A DNA stretch of 64,000 nucleotides. It comes from Clostridium sp. BSD9I1 (GTDB lineage: Bacteria; Bacillota; Clostridia; Clostridiales; Clostridiaceae). Below, in pieces: positions 18,431 to 27,617 of the stretch (positions within the stretch are counted from its first letter, which is position 1; every line of letters starts with the position of its first letter). The notes beneath the pieces were generated by a model, which saw nothing but the letters and a program-made list of their open reading frames with translations, ran no database searches and was not told the origin of the DNA. The stretch spans positions 1-64,000 of the forward strand of contig NZ_FYAM01000024.1 of the NCBI RefSeq assembly GCF_900185645.1. The letters run 5' to 3'. A program made the translations under genes and the position numbers.

Positions 18431-18460
18431 TGACTGTAATCCAATTCTAAATCACAGTCA
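18431..18460. promoter_or_regulatory. Palindromic operator candidate over the trp promoter
   Basis: TGACTGTAAT and ATCACAGTCA are 10-bp inverted arms (one mismatch) separated by 10 bp. They enclose the -10 box and part of the spacer, a position where a dimeric repressor would block initiation. No matching regulator was found in the window. Confidence 0.5.
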
Positions 18461-18472
18461 GTATAATGTCAA
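18444..18472 (-). promoter_or_regulatory. Sigma-A promoter of the trp operon
   Basis: On the minus strand a perfect TTGACA, 17 bases and TAGAAT, starting transcription about 380 bases before trpE. Confidence 0.8.
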
Positions 18473-18587
18473 CAGGTTTTTAATTTTTTTATAATTTATC
18501 ATCTTGAATGTTATAAACATCTCAAATATCATTAATCAATTAATTCAATTATTAAAACATATACCTAATTTAATTATTATTTAGTAT

Positions 18588-19760
18588 TTATATCTCCTTC
18601 ACTTCTACTTTTTTCCCGAGCTCCACCATTATATCTCTAAGTTCCTTTATTAGTTTTAATTTTATACTTAGCTCTTTTGGAAAGTCATCCTTTTTATGGG
18701 CAGGATTTGTAGCTTTTCCTATCCATAAAGTTAAATGCGTACATTCATTTATAAGTATTCTTGTAAGTTTTGAAGCCCCATCTTCTCCAATTATCTTCAT
18801 TCCTTTATTTCCATTATCGAAATTATCTTTATATTTTTTAATATTTTCTATGGCTCTATTTAATGTAACTACTCCTTCAGTTATTAGATCTATTCCTTCC
18901 ATTCTCCCTGTTGGTGGTACCCCATTATATATTTTTTCTGTACTTATCTTAATTTTTCTTTTAAGCTCCCTTGCTGCAATATTTCCCGCAGTTCCTCCAC
19001 ATATTATTTTTTTACCTCGAGATTTCATAAATTCTTTTATAAGCTTTGAATCTACTTCTTTATTTAATGGAGGTCCTGTAAATAAATCTACATATTTAGG
19101 CATTACCGCTTTAATAGTAACTACTGTGGCATCATCATAGCATCTTCCGCCATATAAACTGTAGGTTATATCTATTAAATCCTCTGTTGTGCTTTTTGCA
19201 TCAATTTGATCTGATATGCTTCTTTCTAGGTAATCTCTTATATTATCTATGCTCCAATTCATATTCATTGTATTTCCTGGTCCTGCATTTACAACTCCAT
19301 CACTTAATATAACAATGGCATCTCCTTCTTTAATATAAAATCTACTTTCCACGATTTTTTTTTCATTTATAACAATTTCTTTTTTAGGCATATCCATGCG
19401 GCTTCCTGATCTTACAAGTATAAATGATGGGTTTTCATACTCAACTAAATATGTTTCTCCGTCTTCGTATATCTGCACTAAAGTAAACGTAGCATATGCT
19501 ATGTTTCTTTCTTTACAAATCGGTAGTGTATTTACTACGGTATCCATAGTTTCGTATATATCAGCTCCCCCTTTTAACATTGTAGATGTTATCTTTGCTG
19601 TAAGCGTTGCTAAAATGTTAGCTTTGACTCCGCTTCCTAAACCATCTGCCATAACTACTATAAGTCTGTCCTTAAGTCTTACAACCTGTACTATATCTCC
19701 ACAAAGCTCTTCATTATATTTAACAAGGCTTTGAAATGCAACATCGAAAAAAAGACTCAT
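18588..19760 (-). CDS. SpoIIE-type PP2C serine phosphatase
   Basis: A 390-residue soluble protein with a PPM/PP2C phosphatase domain of the SpoIIE/RsbU type (about 1-215). Metal-binding acidic residues fall in VVMADGLGSGVKANILA, ILSDGVVNAG and CYDDATVVTIK. The C-terminal 170 residues, beginning LFTGPPLNKEVDSKLIKEFM, are an extension I cannot name but which accompanies such phosphatases next to sensory hydrogenases. Unlike SpoIIE it has no membrane region. Its ATG overlaps the end of the sensory hydrogenase gene by 4 bases, so the two are made together and probably act in one signalling path. Confidence 0.85.
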   Translation of the reverse strand: MSLFFDVAFQSLVKYNEELCGDIVQVVRLKDRLIVVMADGLGSGVKANILATLTAKITSTMLKGGADIYETMDTVVNTLPICKERNIAYATFTLVQIYEDGETYLVEYENPSFILVRSGSRMDMPKKEIVINEKKIVESRFYIKEGDAIVILSDGVVNAGPGNTMNMNWSIDNIRDYLERSISDQIDAKSTTEDLIDITYSLYGGRCYDDATVVTIKAVMPKYVDLFTGPPLNKEVDSKLIKEFMKSRGKKIICGGTAGNIAARELKRKIKISTEKIYNGVPPTGRMEGIDLITEGVVTLNRAIENIKKYKDNFDNGNKGMKIIGEDGASKLTRILINECTHLTLWIGKATNPAHKKDDFPKELSIKLKLIKELRDIMVELGKKVEVKEI

Positions 19761-21478
19761 CTAATTTCACCTTCTTCCCCCTCTACAACCTTTTTAAGCT
19801 TTGTAAGTATAAGCTTTGTTTCTGCAGTGGTTTCTCCTAAAAGACTTGCTATTTCCTGAGCTACCCTCATTTGTTTTTCTATGACTTCTTGAGCTGCATT
19901 CAATGTATTCTCCTTAACTTTAACTAGAGCCTGTCTTTTCTTCTCTTCCTCCATAACATTTACCATTATTGCAAGTATCAAATCTTCCTTTTCTAAATAC
20001 ACTATACTCTCTATAAGCACTGCATTATATTTGAAAAGTACAACTCTCTTAGCTTTTATGCTATCCATTGTTTCTTTTACATACATAAAATCTTCATCTT
20101 GCATAAGCGCAGATATTGGCTTATCCTTTATATTTTCATTTTTTACGAGGAAAAGCTGCTCTCCCGCTGGATTTATTTCCTTTATATTTAGTTCACCGTC
20201 TAGTAATATCATTATTGCATTTGAGTTTTTAAATATCATATTAGTAATTTTTTCAGCCTTGTTTCGCATATAATGAAGGCACATAGTAGGTTCTGACATA
20301 TTTTCATATATAGCAATTGCCTTATCTTTACAGGTATCATATCCACATACCCCGCAATTTAATTCATCATCTGGGCTAAACTTACCCATACTTTTCATTA
20401 TTGCCTTTAAATATTCTTCATGTGGATTATTTTTCCCTAAGGATTCATCTTTAAATTCACAGTAAAAATCAATGTCATCTTTAACTATATAATCACCACT
20501 TTTAGTAGGCTCCTCTTTGCTCTCAATATAACTTTTAACTCTTGAAAGTCTTTTAAAATATCCATTATTCCCTTTTATACTGCTCGGACCTCCGATGCAG
20601 CTTCCTGAGCAAGCACTAACTTCTAAAAGTACATTTGTTATTTCTCCTTTAGACAAAGAATCAAAAACCTCCATACACTCTTCTAACCCTGAAACAGATA
20701 TTTTCTGAAACCCACGGGTATTATCTATTTCTCCAATAGCATTTAAAATACCACCCGTGATAGGATAATATCTAGAATCATTTGAAGAAACATTATAAAA
20801 CTCTTGACTATCTATATCTTCTAAGTTTATTTTTTCCTCATTCATCCAATTCAAGACTTCTTCATAAGTTAGAACTCCATCTACATTTTCATTTTCATCT
20901 TTATCTGCTTCTATCTTTTTTGCAGTACAAGGGCCTATAAACACCACAAAGCTATCCTGCCCATAAACATCCTTCAATATCTTTCCAGAGGCTGTCATAG
21001 GAGTTACCACAGGTATTATATAAGGTATTAATGTTGGATAATATTTTTGCACTAAGTAATTCGCTGATGGACAACAGGTAGATATATATATTTCCTTTTT
21101 ATTCTCCTTAATATATTTTTTGTATTCCTGCGTCACTCTTTCCGCCCCTAGAGAGGTTTCTGTAGCAACTTCAATTCCAAGCTTTTTTAATGCTCCTATG
21201 AACTTTTTATAGTCTGCGTCAATATACCCTGCAAAGGATGGAGCAAGCGATGCTATAATTCTTTTTTTTGAGCTTATTGCACTTTTAACTTTATCCAGAT
21301 CGCTTTCTATATATCTTGCATTTTGTGGGCATATAACAAGACAATGAGAACATCCAATGCATCTTTTTTCCACTATTTCAGCTTGTTCATTTTTAAATCT
21401 TATAGCTTTAACAGGACATGTCCTTAAACATTTATAACAATTTTTACAGTTAGCCGTAGAAAAATTCATATGAGCCAT
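19757..21478 (-). CDS. hydS: Putative sensory [FeFe]-hydrogenase with PAS domain
   Basis: A 573-residue protein. An N-terminal two-cluster ferredoxin domain (CKNCYKCLRTCP, CIGCSHCLVICP) leads to an H-cluster domain with altered signatures: STCCPSA, GPCTAKKIEADKD and ACSGSCIGGP instead of TSCCPGW, MPC and ACPGGC. A 4Fe-4S domain (CGVCGYDTCKDKA, near 375) and a PAS domain (about 405-505) follow, then a helical tail. This architecture and the phosphatase partner match group C (HydS-type) hydrogenases thought to sense H2. All H-cluster cysteines remain, so it may bind the cofactor, but catalysis is likely weak (inference). GGAGG precedes the ATG. Confidence 0.85.
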   Translation of the reverse strand: MAHMNFSTANCKNCYKCLRTCPVKAIRFKNEQAEIVEKRCIGCSHCLVICPQNARYIESDLDKVKSAISSKKRIIASLAPSFAGYIDADYKKFIGALKKLGIEVATETSLGAERVTQEYKKYIKENKKEIYISTCCPSANYLVQKYYPTLIPYIIPVVTPMTASGKILKDVYGQDSFVVFIGPCTAKKIEADKDENENVDGVLTYEEVLNWMNEEKINLEDIDSQEFYNVSSNDSRYYPITGGILNAIGEIDNTRGFQKISVSGLEECMEVFDSLSKGEITNVLLEVSACSGSCIGGPSSIKGNNGYFKRLSRVKSYIESKEEPTKSGDYIVKDDIDFYCEFKDESLGKNNPHEEYLKAIMKSMGKFSPDDELNCGVCGYDTCKDKAIAIYENMSEPTMCLHYMRNKAEKITNMIFKNSNAIMILLDGELNIKEINPAGEQLFLVKNENIKDKPISALMQDEDFMYVKETMDSIKAKRVVLFKYNAVLIESIVYLEKEDLILAIMVNVMEEEKKRQALVKVKENTLNAAQEVIEKQMRVAQEIASLLGETTAETKLILTKLKKVVEGEEGEIR

Positions 21479-21677
21479 TTATTATTCCTCCTGATAATTA
21501 AAAATATATAATTATAAATCAAAAATTTTTATATTTTTTGTTTTTTCTTTATATTAATTCCACATACTAATTTTACAATAAATACACCATGTATTCTATA
21601 GGTTGTAAATATTGTAATTTTACCAAATATATGATTTAATATATATACTATTTAATTGGAAAGGACTGTTATATTTA

Positions 21678-22976
21678 ATGAATGATTCCCCCAGTATTTT
21701 ACCTGATTTGTTGTTTATTTTAGTACTTGTACTTATAAATGCATTTTTTGCCGCTTCTGAAATGGCAATAGTGTCTATAAATAAAAATAAAATTACTCGT
21801 ATGGCGGAAGATGAAGATAATTCTAAGGCAAAACTTCTTTTAAAGTTAACTAATGAGCCTAGTAAATTTCTAGCAACTATTCAAGTTGGTATAACTGTAG
21901 CAGGATTTTTGGCCAGTGCTTCTGCTGCCACAAAGCTTTCTGCACCTTTAACTAAGATTCTTAACAATTTAAATATTCCTGGAAGCTCTAATATTGCTTT
22001 AATAATTGTAACAATACTTCTTTCATATATAACACTAGTATTTGGAGAACTTTTACCAAAGAGAATAGCTCTTCAAAATTCGGAAAATATTGCTTTATCT
22101 GTGATAAAACCTATAGTTTATTTTTCGAAAGCAGCGCTTCCTTTTGTTAAAATACTCACTTTTTCTACTAGCGTACTAGGACGATTATTTGGAATAAATA
22201 GCGATAATATCGAAGAAGATGTTTCAGTTGAAGAAATAAAGATGATGATAGAGGTCGGTCAAGAAACTGGTGTTATAAATGAAACTGAAAAAGAAATGAT
22301 AAATGGCATATTTGATTTTGACGATACTTTAGCAAAGGAAATTATGACTCCAAGAACTAATGTATTTGCCGTAGATTTAACTGCGCCTACTGAAGATGTT
22401 TTAGATAAGATATTGGAAGAGAAATACTCAAGAGTTCCAGTATATGAAGAAGATGTAGATAATATAATAGGCATACTCTACGTTAAGGACTTATTCTTTG
22501 GGCTAAGACATAATAAATTCCTAGCTGAAGATTTAACAAAACTTTTAAGACCTGCTTATTTTGTACCTGAAACTAAACCTATAGATGTACTTTTTAAAGA
22601 AATGCAAAAGGACAAAACCTATATGACAATACTTATAGATGAATACGGTGGATTTTCAGGTATTGTTACTATGGAAGATTTATTAGAAGAAATAGTGGGA
22701 AATATATTCGATGAATATGATGAAATGCATATGAGTATTACTAAAATTGATCCAAATACATATATGATAGATGGACTTTTATCTATAGACGAAATAAATG
22801 AAGTATTTCATTTAAATTTACCTACAGATAATGCAGATACTATAGGAGGATTTGTGGTAAATTTATTAGGAGCTATGCCTAACGATAATGAAATAGTAGA
22901 ATATGAAAATATAACATTTAAAATTGAAAAAGCAGAAGATAAACGAATTAAGACCTTAAAGATTACAATCAGTTAA
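21678..22976 (+). CDS. CorC/HlyC-family membrane protein with CBS domains
   Basis: A 432-residue protein: a CNNM/DUF21 membrane domain (about 5-190, three to four segments; FFAASEMAIVSINKNK), a pair of CBS domains (about 215-335; MTPRTNVFAVD, EKYSRVPVYEED, LIDEYGGFSGIVTMEDLLEEIVG) and a C-terminal CorC_HlyC domain (about 350-430). The family is tied to Mg2+ or other divalent-cation efflux and homeostasis; old haemolysin annotations are misleading. A purine-rich GGAAAGGA lies about 12 bases before the ATG. It stands alone and ends in a terminator. Confidence 0.9.
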   Translation: MNDSPSILPDLLFILVLVLINAFFAASEMAIVSINKNKITRMAEDEDNSKAKLLLKLTNEPSKFLATIQVGITVAGFLASASAATKLSAPLTKILNNLNIPGSSNIALIIVTILLSYITLVFGELLPKRIALQNSENIALSVIKPIVYFSKAALPFVKILTFSTSVLGRLFGINSDNIEEDVSVEEIKMMIEVGQETGVINETEKEMINGIFDFDDTLAKEIMTPRTNVFAVDLTAPTEDVLDKILEEKYSRVPVYEEDVDNIIGILYVKDLFFGLRHNKFLAEDLTKLLRPAYFVPETKPIDVLFKEMQKDKTYMTILIDEYGGFSGIVTMEDLLEEIVGNIFDEYDEMHMSITKIDPNTYMIDGLLSIDEINEVFHLNLPTDNADTIGGFVVNLLGAMPNDNEIVEYENITFKIEKAEDKRIKTLKITIS

Positions 22977-23032
22977 TTTAAATTATTCTTTATATTTACT
23001 AACATTAGATGTATAATCTAATTGAGGGATAA

Positions 23033-23072
23033 ACTTCCTATTAATTCAAAAATTAGTAGGAAGTAATTTTTT
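23033..23072 (+). terminator. Hairpin between the CorC-like and CWB2 genes
   Basis: ACTTCCTATTAATT and AATTAGTAGGAAGT form a 14-bp stem (one G-T pair) before AATTTTTT. It should end the CorC-like transcript. A TATAAT at 23012-23017 lies just before it, so if the CWB2 promoter is there, the hairpin would sit in the CWB2 leader. Confidence 0.75.
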
Positions 23073-23097
23073 ATAAACATAAAGGAGAGATTATATT

Positions 23098-25278
23098 ATG
23101 AAAAAAATTAAGGCTTTAGTGGCATCAGCTACCCTAGCGGTAATGCTTAGTGTTACTTGTACAAGCCCTGCTAGTGCTAAAGTAGAAAATAGACTTGGTG
23201 GAGAGAACCGCTATGCCACTGCTTATGCTATTGCTGAAAACTTTAATAATGCTGCAAATTCCTTAGACAATGTAGTAATAGCAAGTGGTGAAGGATTTGC
23301 TGATGCATTAAATGGAAGTTTACTTGCTAAAAATCTAAATTCACCTCTTCTTCTTATGGGAAAGACTGAAAAAGATAACAACTATGCATTTGATTATATT
23401 CAAAAGTATTTAAAAGCTTCAGGTAAAGTATATATCCTTGGAGGAACTGCAAGTGTAAATACTGAAATAGAAAATAAAATCAAAACTCTAGGATATAACG
23501 TAGAAAGATTGGCTGGAAATAGTAGATTTGAAACAAATAGTAACATTCTAAGTAAGCTTTCTGTCAAAGAAGGTACTCCTGTATTTATAGTAAATTCCAA
23601 TGCTTTTGCTGATGCATTAAGTATCTCTAGTATATCAGCTATAAAGGGATATCCTATTATTATGAGTACTAAAGATTCTATTTCTGATACTATAAAATCA
23701 CAACTTAATAAGATAAAACCTTCCAAGGTTTATATAATCGGTGGAGAAAGTATGCTTTCTTCTAAAATAATTTCACAGGTACAAGCTATTAATCCTTCGT
23801 TAACTGATACTGATATAGTAAGAATTTCAGGTAATACTAAATATCTTACTAATTTAGCAGTATGTAATGCATTTAATTTAGATACTAATAATGCTGTAAT
23901 AGCTTCTGGAGAGAACCTCTCTGATGCTTTAGCTGGAAGTGTCTTAGCCGCTAAATTAAATGCTCCAATAATTCTTTCAAATGGCAAGGACTTTAGTTCA
24001 CAAACTCAATATTTAAGTGGTACAACTTACACTTCTCAATATATCCTTGGAGAAATAGGTTCTATAAGTAAATCCATTGAAGACACTTTAAATCAACCTA
24101 CTCCAAATACAAAAGAGGGCCAAACATTTTGGAGTAAATTAAGCGAAGCAAAACAAATGCAATCTGTAGAAGCTTCCTCTAATACAGCAATAAGCTTTTC
24201 AGCTTCTGGTTTATCCTCAGAAATGCAGGAAGGCTACAATCAAATGGTATCTATGATCGGCAATAAGATAGATTTTACCTCTAATGTTAAAGTTAATTCT
24301 CCAACTAAAACTACAGTTAAAGAAGAAGTAAGAAGTACAGTAAAATTTGGTGGAATGATGGGTGCTATGCCTGCACAAGAAACTTTAATGTGGCTTGATT
24401 ACTCAAGTAACAATATGAAAATGCTTTATAAGCTTCCTAAGGAAACGATAGCGCCAATAGCAGAATCTGATCCAAATATGGCAGCTCTTAAAGATAAAGA
24501 CTACCTAATACTTGATTTCAATAAAATGGGACAAATGTCTGATCCTAAAGAAACTACTATAGACTTTGAAAAGTTAAATAAAGTCGTTGAAGAATTTACT
24601 CCTCAAATAGAAGCCTTAGCCAAAGAATATACTTTAGGTTACAAACCTAACCTTAACATAATTTCAAAGCTATCAGATGTAACTAAAACACCTGATGGAA
24701 GAAATGCTGAAGTTTATAGACTTACACTAAATAATAGCACTTTATCTTCACTTATGAGCTATACCGGAAATAACGCTTTAAACTTTATACAAAAGGATGC
24801 TGTTAAAGAGTTTATAGTATCATATATGAACGCTATTACTGATGCTATGCCTACCCCTGAAGGTGAAGCTAAGCCTGATTTCAAAGTTGAAATGGATAAC
24901 TTAATATCAAGTATGCCATATGTAAGTTTGCAATACAGTAATTTTGTAAATAAACTATCTTCATTAGAATTATTAGGCAGCAAAGGTATCTCCATAGATT
25001 ATTACTTAAATGAAAACGGCCATGCTATATATGAAACTGGATCTATGGATTTAAAAGTTGATTTAGCTAAGTTTAGTGCATTATCTCCAGAACCATCATC
25101 TGCTTTAAAAGGTGTATTAAACTTAAACGTAAACTTTAATACAAACCTAACTAAAATCAACGAAACTGTAGACATTAATATACCAGCATTAAATGATAAA
25201 AACTCTATAGACTTTGTAGATTTAATGAACATGATGTATGCACCTATAGAAGTAGAAGATGGAACTGAAATAAAGTAG
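23098..25278 (+). CDS. Secreted cell-wall protein with CWB2 repeats
   Basis: A 726-residue exported protein. A signal peptide (about 1-27, ending PASAK) is followed by three CWB2 (PF04122) repeats spanning about 30-335, marked by RLGGENRYATA, ASGEGFADALNGSLLA, RLAGNSRFETN, RISGNTKYLTN and ASGENLSDALAGSVLA. This trio anchors clostridial proteins to wall polymer. The remaining 390 residues are an acidic, glutamine- and serine-rich region with long beta-strand-like stretches (DFTSNVKVNSP, ADAMPTPEGEA) that I do not recognise; the layout resembles lipoprotein-like LolA/DUF6612 folds but that is a guess. Strong AAGGAGAG before the ATG. Monocistronic. Confidence 0.87.
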   Translation: MKKIKALVASATLAVMLSVTCTSPASAKVENRLGGENRYATAYAIAENFNNAANSLDNVVIASGEGFADALNGSLLAKNLNSPLLLMGKTEKDNNYAFDYIQKYLKASGKVYILGGTASVNTEIENKIKTLGYNVERLAGNSRFETNSNILSKLSVKEGTPVFIVNSNAFADALSISSISAIKGYPIIMSTKDSISDTIKSQLNKIKPSKVYIIGGESMLSSKIISQVQAINPSLTDTDIVRISGNTKYLTNLAVCNAFNLDTNNAVIASGENLSDALAGSVLAAKLNAPIILSNGKDFSSQTQYLSGTTYTSQYILGEIGSISKSIEDTLNQPTPNTKEGQTFWSKLSEAKQMQSVEASSNTAISFSASGLSSEMQEGYNQMVSMIGNKIDFTSNVKVNSPTKTTVKEEVRSTVKFGGMMGAMPAQETLMWLDYSSNNMKMLYKLPKETIAPIAESDPNMAALKDKDYLILDFNKMGQMSDPKETTIDFEKLNKVVEEFTPQIEALAKEYTLGYKPNLNIISKLSDVTKTPDGRNAEVYRLTLNNSTLSSLMSYTGNNALNFIQKDAVKEFIVSYMNAITDAMPTPEGEAKPDFKVEMDNLISSMPYVSLQYSNFVNKLSSLELLGSKGISIDYYLNENGHAIYETGSMDLKVDLAKFSALSPEPSSALKGVLNLNVNFNTNLTKINETVDINIPALNDKNSIDFVDLMNMMYAPIEVEDGTEIK

Positions 25279-25303
25279 TATATCGTAAATTATAATTTTT
25301 AAT

Positions 25304-25337
25304 GAAAGTCATCTATTAGATGGCTTTCTATTTTTTG
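25304..25337 (+). terminator. Terminator after the CWB2 protein gene
   Basis: GAAAGTCATCT and AGATGGCTTTC pair (one G-T pair) with a 3-base loop, followed by TATTTTTTG. Confidence 0.88.
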
Positions 25338-25399
25338 TTTACAATGATATATTTAAAGATATTTCATATTTTACTCCACCATTTTTTATTTTTAGGATA

Positions 25400-25562
25400 T
25401 AATAAAAATGCAAAGCATTTTAAAATCGCTACTCTCTGATCCCTAGTCTCTAAATTTTAGTTTAATACTAGATACTACATAAGCCAATAAATTACCTTAG
25501 TAGATAGTAATATATACATAACGATTAGCGACTAGAGACTAGCAACTATAAAACAAATTGTC
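25400..25562. repeat. Second dispersed repeat family, copy 1
   Basis: It starts with an AAAATGC-aaa-GCATTTT hairpin and ends with AAAACAAATTG; between them lie inverted runs (CTAGTCTC and GAGACTAG). The same frame of an ATGC-centred hairpin, TAG-rich inverted repeats and ACAAATTG is seen at 52380-52530. With the terminator before it, it accounts for the 333-bp gap between the CWB2 gene and sdaAA. No coding potential seen. Confidence 0.55.
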
Positions 25563-25611
25563 TATTATAAACTTAAATTATAAAAATTTAATATAAAGGG
25601 AGAGTTAGAAA

Positions 25612-26484
25612 ATGTTTGTAAATACTGGTGAAGAATTAGTAAAAGTATGCGATGAAAAAAACATAAGCATATGGGAGTATGCCTTAGAAGCAGAAAGTGA
25701 AGAAAGTGGACTTTCTCAGGATGTTATATTTGAAAAAATGAGAAAAAACTTTCAGGTCATGATAAACTCATCAAATGAAGCTCTTCATACAGAAGTAATA
25801 TCTGTAAGTGGCCTTATTGGAGGCGATGCTCATAGACTCTATAAATATTCTCAAGGCAGCTTAAGTCTTACAGGAGAGTTTGTAACTAAAGCCATGGCCC
25901 GTGCTCTTTCTTCTTCTGAGGTAAATGCTGCTATGGGTAAAATAGTCGCATGTCCTACTGCAGGCTCCTGCGGAATCCTTCCAGCCGCTATAATTTCTGC
26001 TGGTGAAAAGTTAAATAAAAGTGAAGATGATATGATAAAAGCCCTATTTACAGCTTCTACAGTAGGAGTAATCATAGCTAAAAATGCCAGCGTATCTGGA
26101 GCCGAAGGTGGCTGCCAGGCAGAATGTGGCTCGGCAGCTGCTATGGCTTCTGCAGCAATAGTTGAAATGATGGGTGGTACTCCTAGTCAGAGTTTACACT
26201 CATCTACGATTTGCATTCAAAATATAATGGGACTTGTATGTGATCCAGTTGCAGGGCTTGTAGAAGTTCCTTGCGCCCTAAGAAATGCAAATGGTGTAGT
26301 AAATGCTTTAACATCTGCAGACATGGCTATGGCAGGCATTAAAAGTGTTATTCCTTTTGATGAAACCATTGCTGCTATGTATAAAGTTGGGAGACAGCTT
26401 CCTATGGAACTCAGAGAAACAGCCTTAGGAGGCATTGCTGATACTCCTACAGGTCAAAGATTAAAAGAACAGATTTTGAAATAG
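25612..26484 (+). CDS. sdaAA: L-serine dehydratase, iron-sulfur type, alpha subunit
   Basis: A 290-residue subunit that deaminates L-serine to pyruvate and ammonia with a labile 4Fe-4S cluster. Cluster cysteines appear in CPTAGSCGI, CQAECGSAAAMASAA and CDPVAGLVEVPC; the HSSTICIQNIMGLVCD region is typical. Length equals that of other split alpha subunits. The beta subunit gene (sdaAB), usually directly upstream, is absent here, and the second repeat family occupies that spot. AAAGGGAGAG precedes the ATG. Feeds pyruvate to fermentation. Confidence 0.93.
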   Translation: MFVNTGEELVKVCDEKNISIWEYALEAESEESGLSQDVIFEKMRKNFQVMINSSNEALHTEVISVSGLIGGDAHRLYKYSQGSLSLTGEFVTKAMARALSSSEVNAAMGKIVACPTAGSCGILPAAIISAGEKLNKSEDDMIKALFTASTVGVIIAKNASVSGAEGGCQAECGSAAAMASAAIVEMMGGTPSQSLHSSTICIQNIMGLVCDPVAGLVEVPCALRNANGVVNALTSADMAMAGIKSVIPFDETIAAMYKVGRQLPMELRETALGGIADTPTGQRLKEQILK

Positions 26485-26512
26485 GAGCTAGATACTAGCT
26501 CCCCATTTTCTT
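26484..26512. terminator. Convergent hairpin between sdaAA and the FUSC gene
   Basis: GGAGCTA-gatac-TAGCTCC followed by CCATTTTCTTTT on the plus strand. It overlaps the stop codons of both convergent genes. T-richness is moderate, so termination is likely but not certain. Confidence 0.6.
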
Positions 26513-27453
26513 TTAAACTTACGTTTTATCTTTAAAAAGTGCTCCATATCATCTAAAAATTCAAATAATGATGCTCTGTTTTCAAATTCCTCCCGAGTTG
26601 TTGGAAGAGGCATTGCTCTAAATATACTTTTTAATTTATATAAATCCTTTATGAGTTTTTCTGCAGTGTTTTCTTCATATATTGAACGTGCTACTTTTTC
26701 CGTAAAATCTGCTATCATAATGGTTTGTTCATAGGTTTCAAAAAACTTTCTAAAACTCTTTATCATTCTTTTTATAACTTCAAACTGCCTTATTCTCATT
26801 TCCATATACTTTACATAATAGCTCATATCTTTTGTAAAATAATTATTCAAATTATCATAGGCACGTGATCTAGCATTATTTAATTTCTTTTCAAAACTTC
26901 TAATGGATTGTTTATTTCTTATATCAGTTTCTTCTCCCCTCATTGCTTCTGCCATTTTCATAAAAATATCTTTCATAGTTTTTTCAATATAAACTTGATC
27001 CTTTTTTATTTGGACTTCTATACTTGGCATATAAAGATTTAATATCAAAGCTACTCCAATTCCTATAAACATAAGCCCTAGTTCATTTCTGATCCAATAA
27101 ATATCTGTAGATTTTTCTACTAGTAAATGAGTTACAAGTACCGAACTTACAACTATTCCGTCCTCGGCTTTTAACTTTACTGTTAAAGGTATAAAAATTA
27201 ATATAAAAATCCCAAAAGCTATTTCATTATACCCTAAGATATTAAAATCTATAAAGGAAATACCTAACGCAAGTATGGATGCAATCACTCTTTTAATGGC
27301 AACCTGTAACGACTGTCTTTTAGTTGTTTGTATACTCAAAATAGTAATTATACCTGCAGCTACGGAATACTTTAGTCCTATTTCTTTTGCTATAATCATA
27401 GCTAAAAATGCACCTACTGCAGTTTTTAGTGTTCTATATCCAATGAAATTCAT
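26488..27453 (-). CDS. Aromatic acid exporter-like (FUSC/ArAE) membrane protein
   Basis: A 321-residue protein with an N-terminal half of about five hydrophobic segments (10-150; AVGAFLAMIIAKEIGLKYSVAAG, QSLQVAIKRVIASILAL) matching the ArAE_1/DUF939 membrane domain, and a charged helical cytoplasmic half (155-321) matching the DUF939 C-terminal region. Relatives are proposed to export aromatic acids, but the substrate is unproven. It is about the family's usual length. AGGAGG lies before the ATG. Convergent with sdaAA; no obvious functional link. Confidence 0.82.
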   Translation of the reverse strand: MNFIGYRTLKTAVGAFLAMIIAKEIGLKYSVAAGIITILSIQTTKRQSLQVAIKRVIASILALGISFIDFNILGYNEIAFGIFILIFIPLTVKLKAEDGIVVSSVLVTHLLVEKSTDIYWIRNELGLMFIGIGVALILNLYMPSIEVQIKKDQVYIEKTMKDIFMKMAEAMRGEETDIRNKQSIRSFEKKLNNARSRAYDNLNNYFTKDMSYYVKYMEMRIRQFEVIKRMIKSFRKFFETYEQTIMIADFTEKVARSIYEENTAEKLIKDLYKLKSIFRAMPLPTTREEFENRASLFEFLDDMEHFLKIKRKFKRKWGASI

Positions 27454-27617
27454 ACTTCCTCCTTAATCATCCTATTAAAATATATTATAATAAGATGATT
27501 TTTATATAGCAAGGTATTATATTGTAAATTATGTTAATTAAAATTTGCTTTGACTATGTTTTTAAGTTTAAATATAATATAATCATACTTAAGCCAAAAT
27601 TATCAAGGAGTGATTGA

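Larger units (their letters stand above)
18062..18440 (-). ncRNA. Tryptophan T-box leader with two antiterminator modules
   Basis: On the minus strand stem I holds AGTAGA, the GAA/TGGTGCAAGCC distal-loop features and a TGG in GAATGGGTC that can serve as the Trp specifier codon. Two T-box/terminator modules follow. Module 1 (18221-18168) reads AGGTGGCATAACG and then the CACTTCGTCC/GGATGAAGTG stem with T6. Module 2 (18132-18080) reads GGGTGGTACCACG and then the CACTTCGTCC/GGACGAAGTG stem with T7. Uncharged tRNA-Trp should favour readthrough into trpE. Only about 35 bases separate the modules, too few for a second stem I. Confidence 0.9.
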
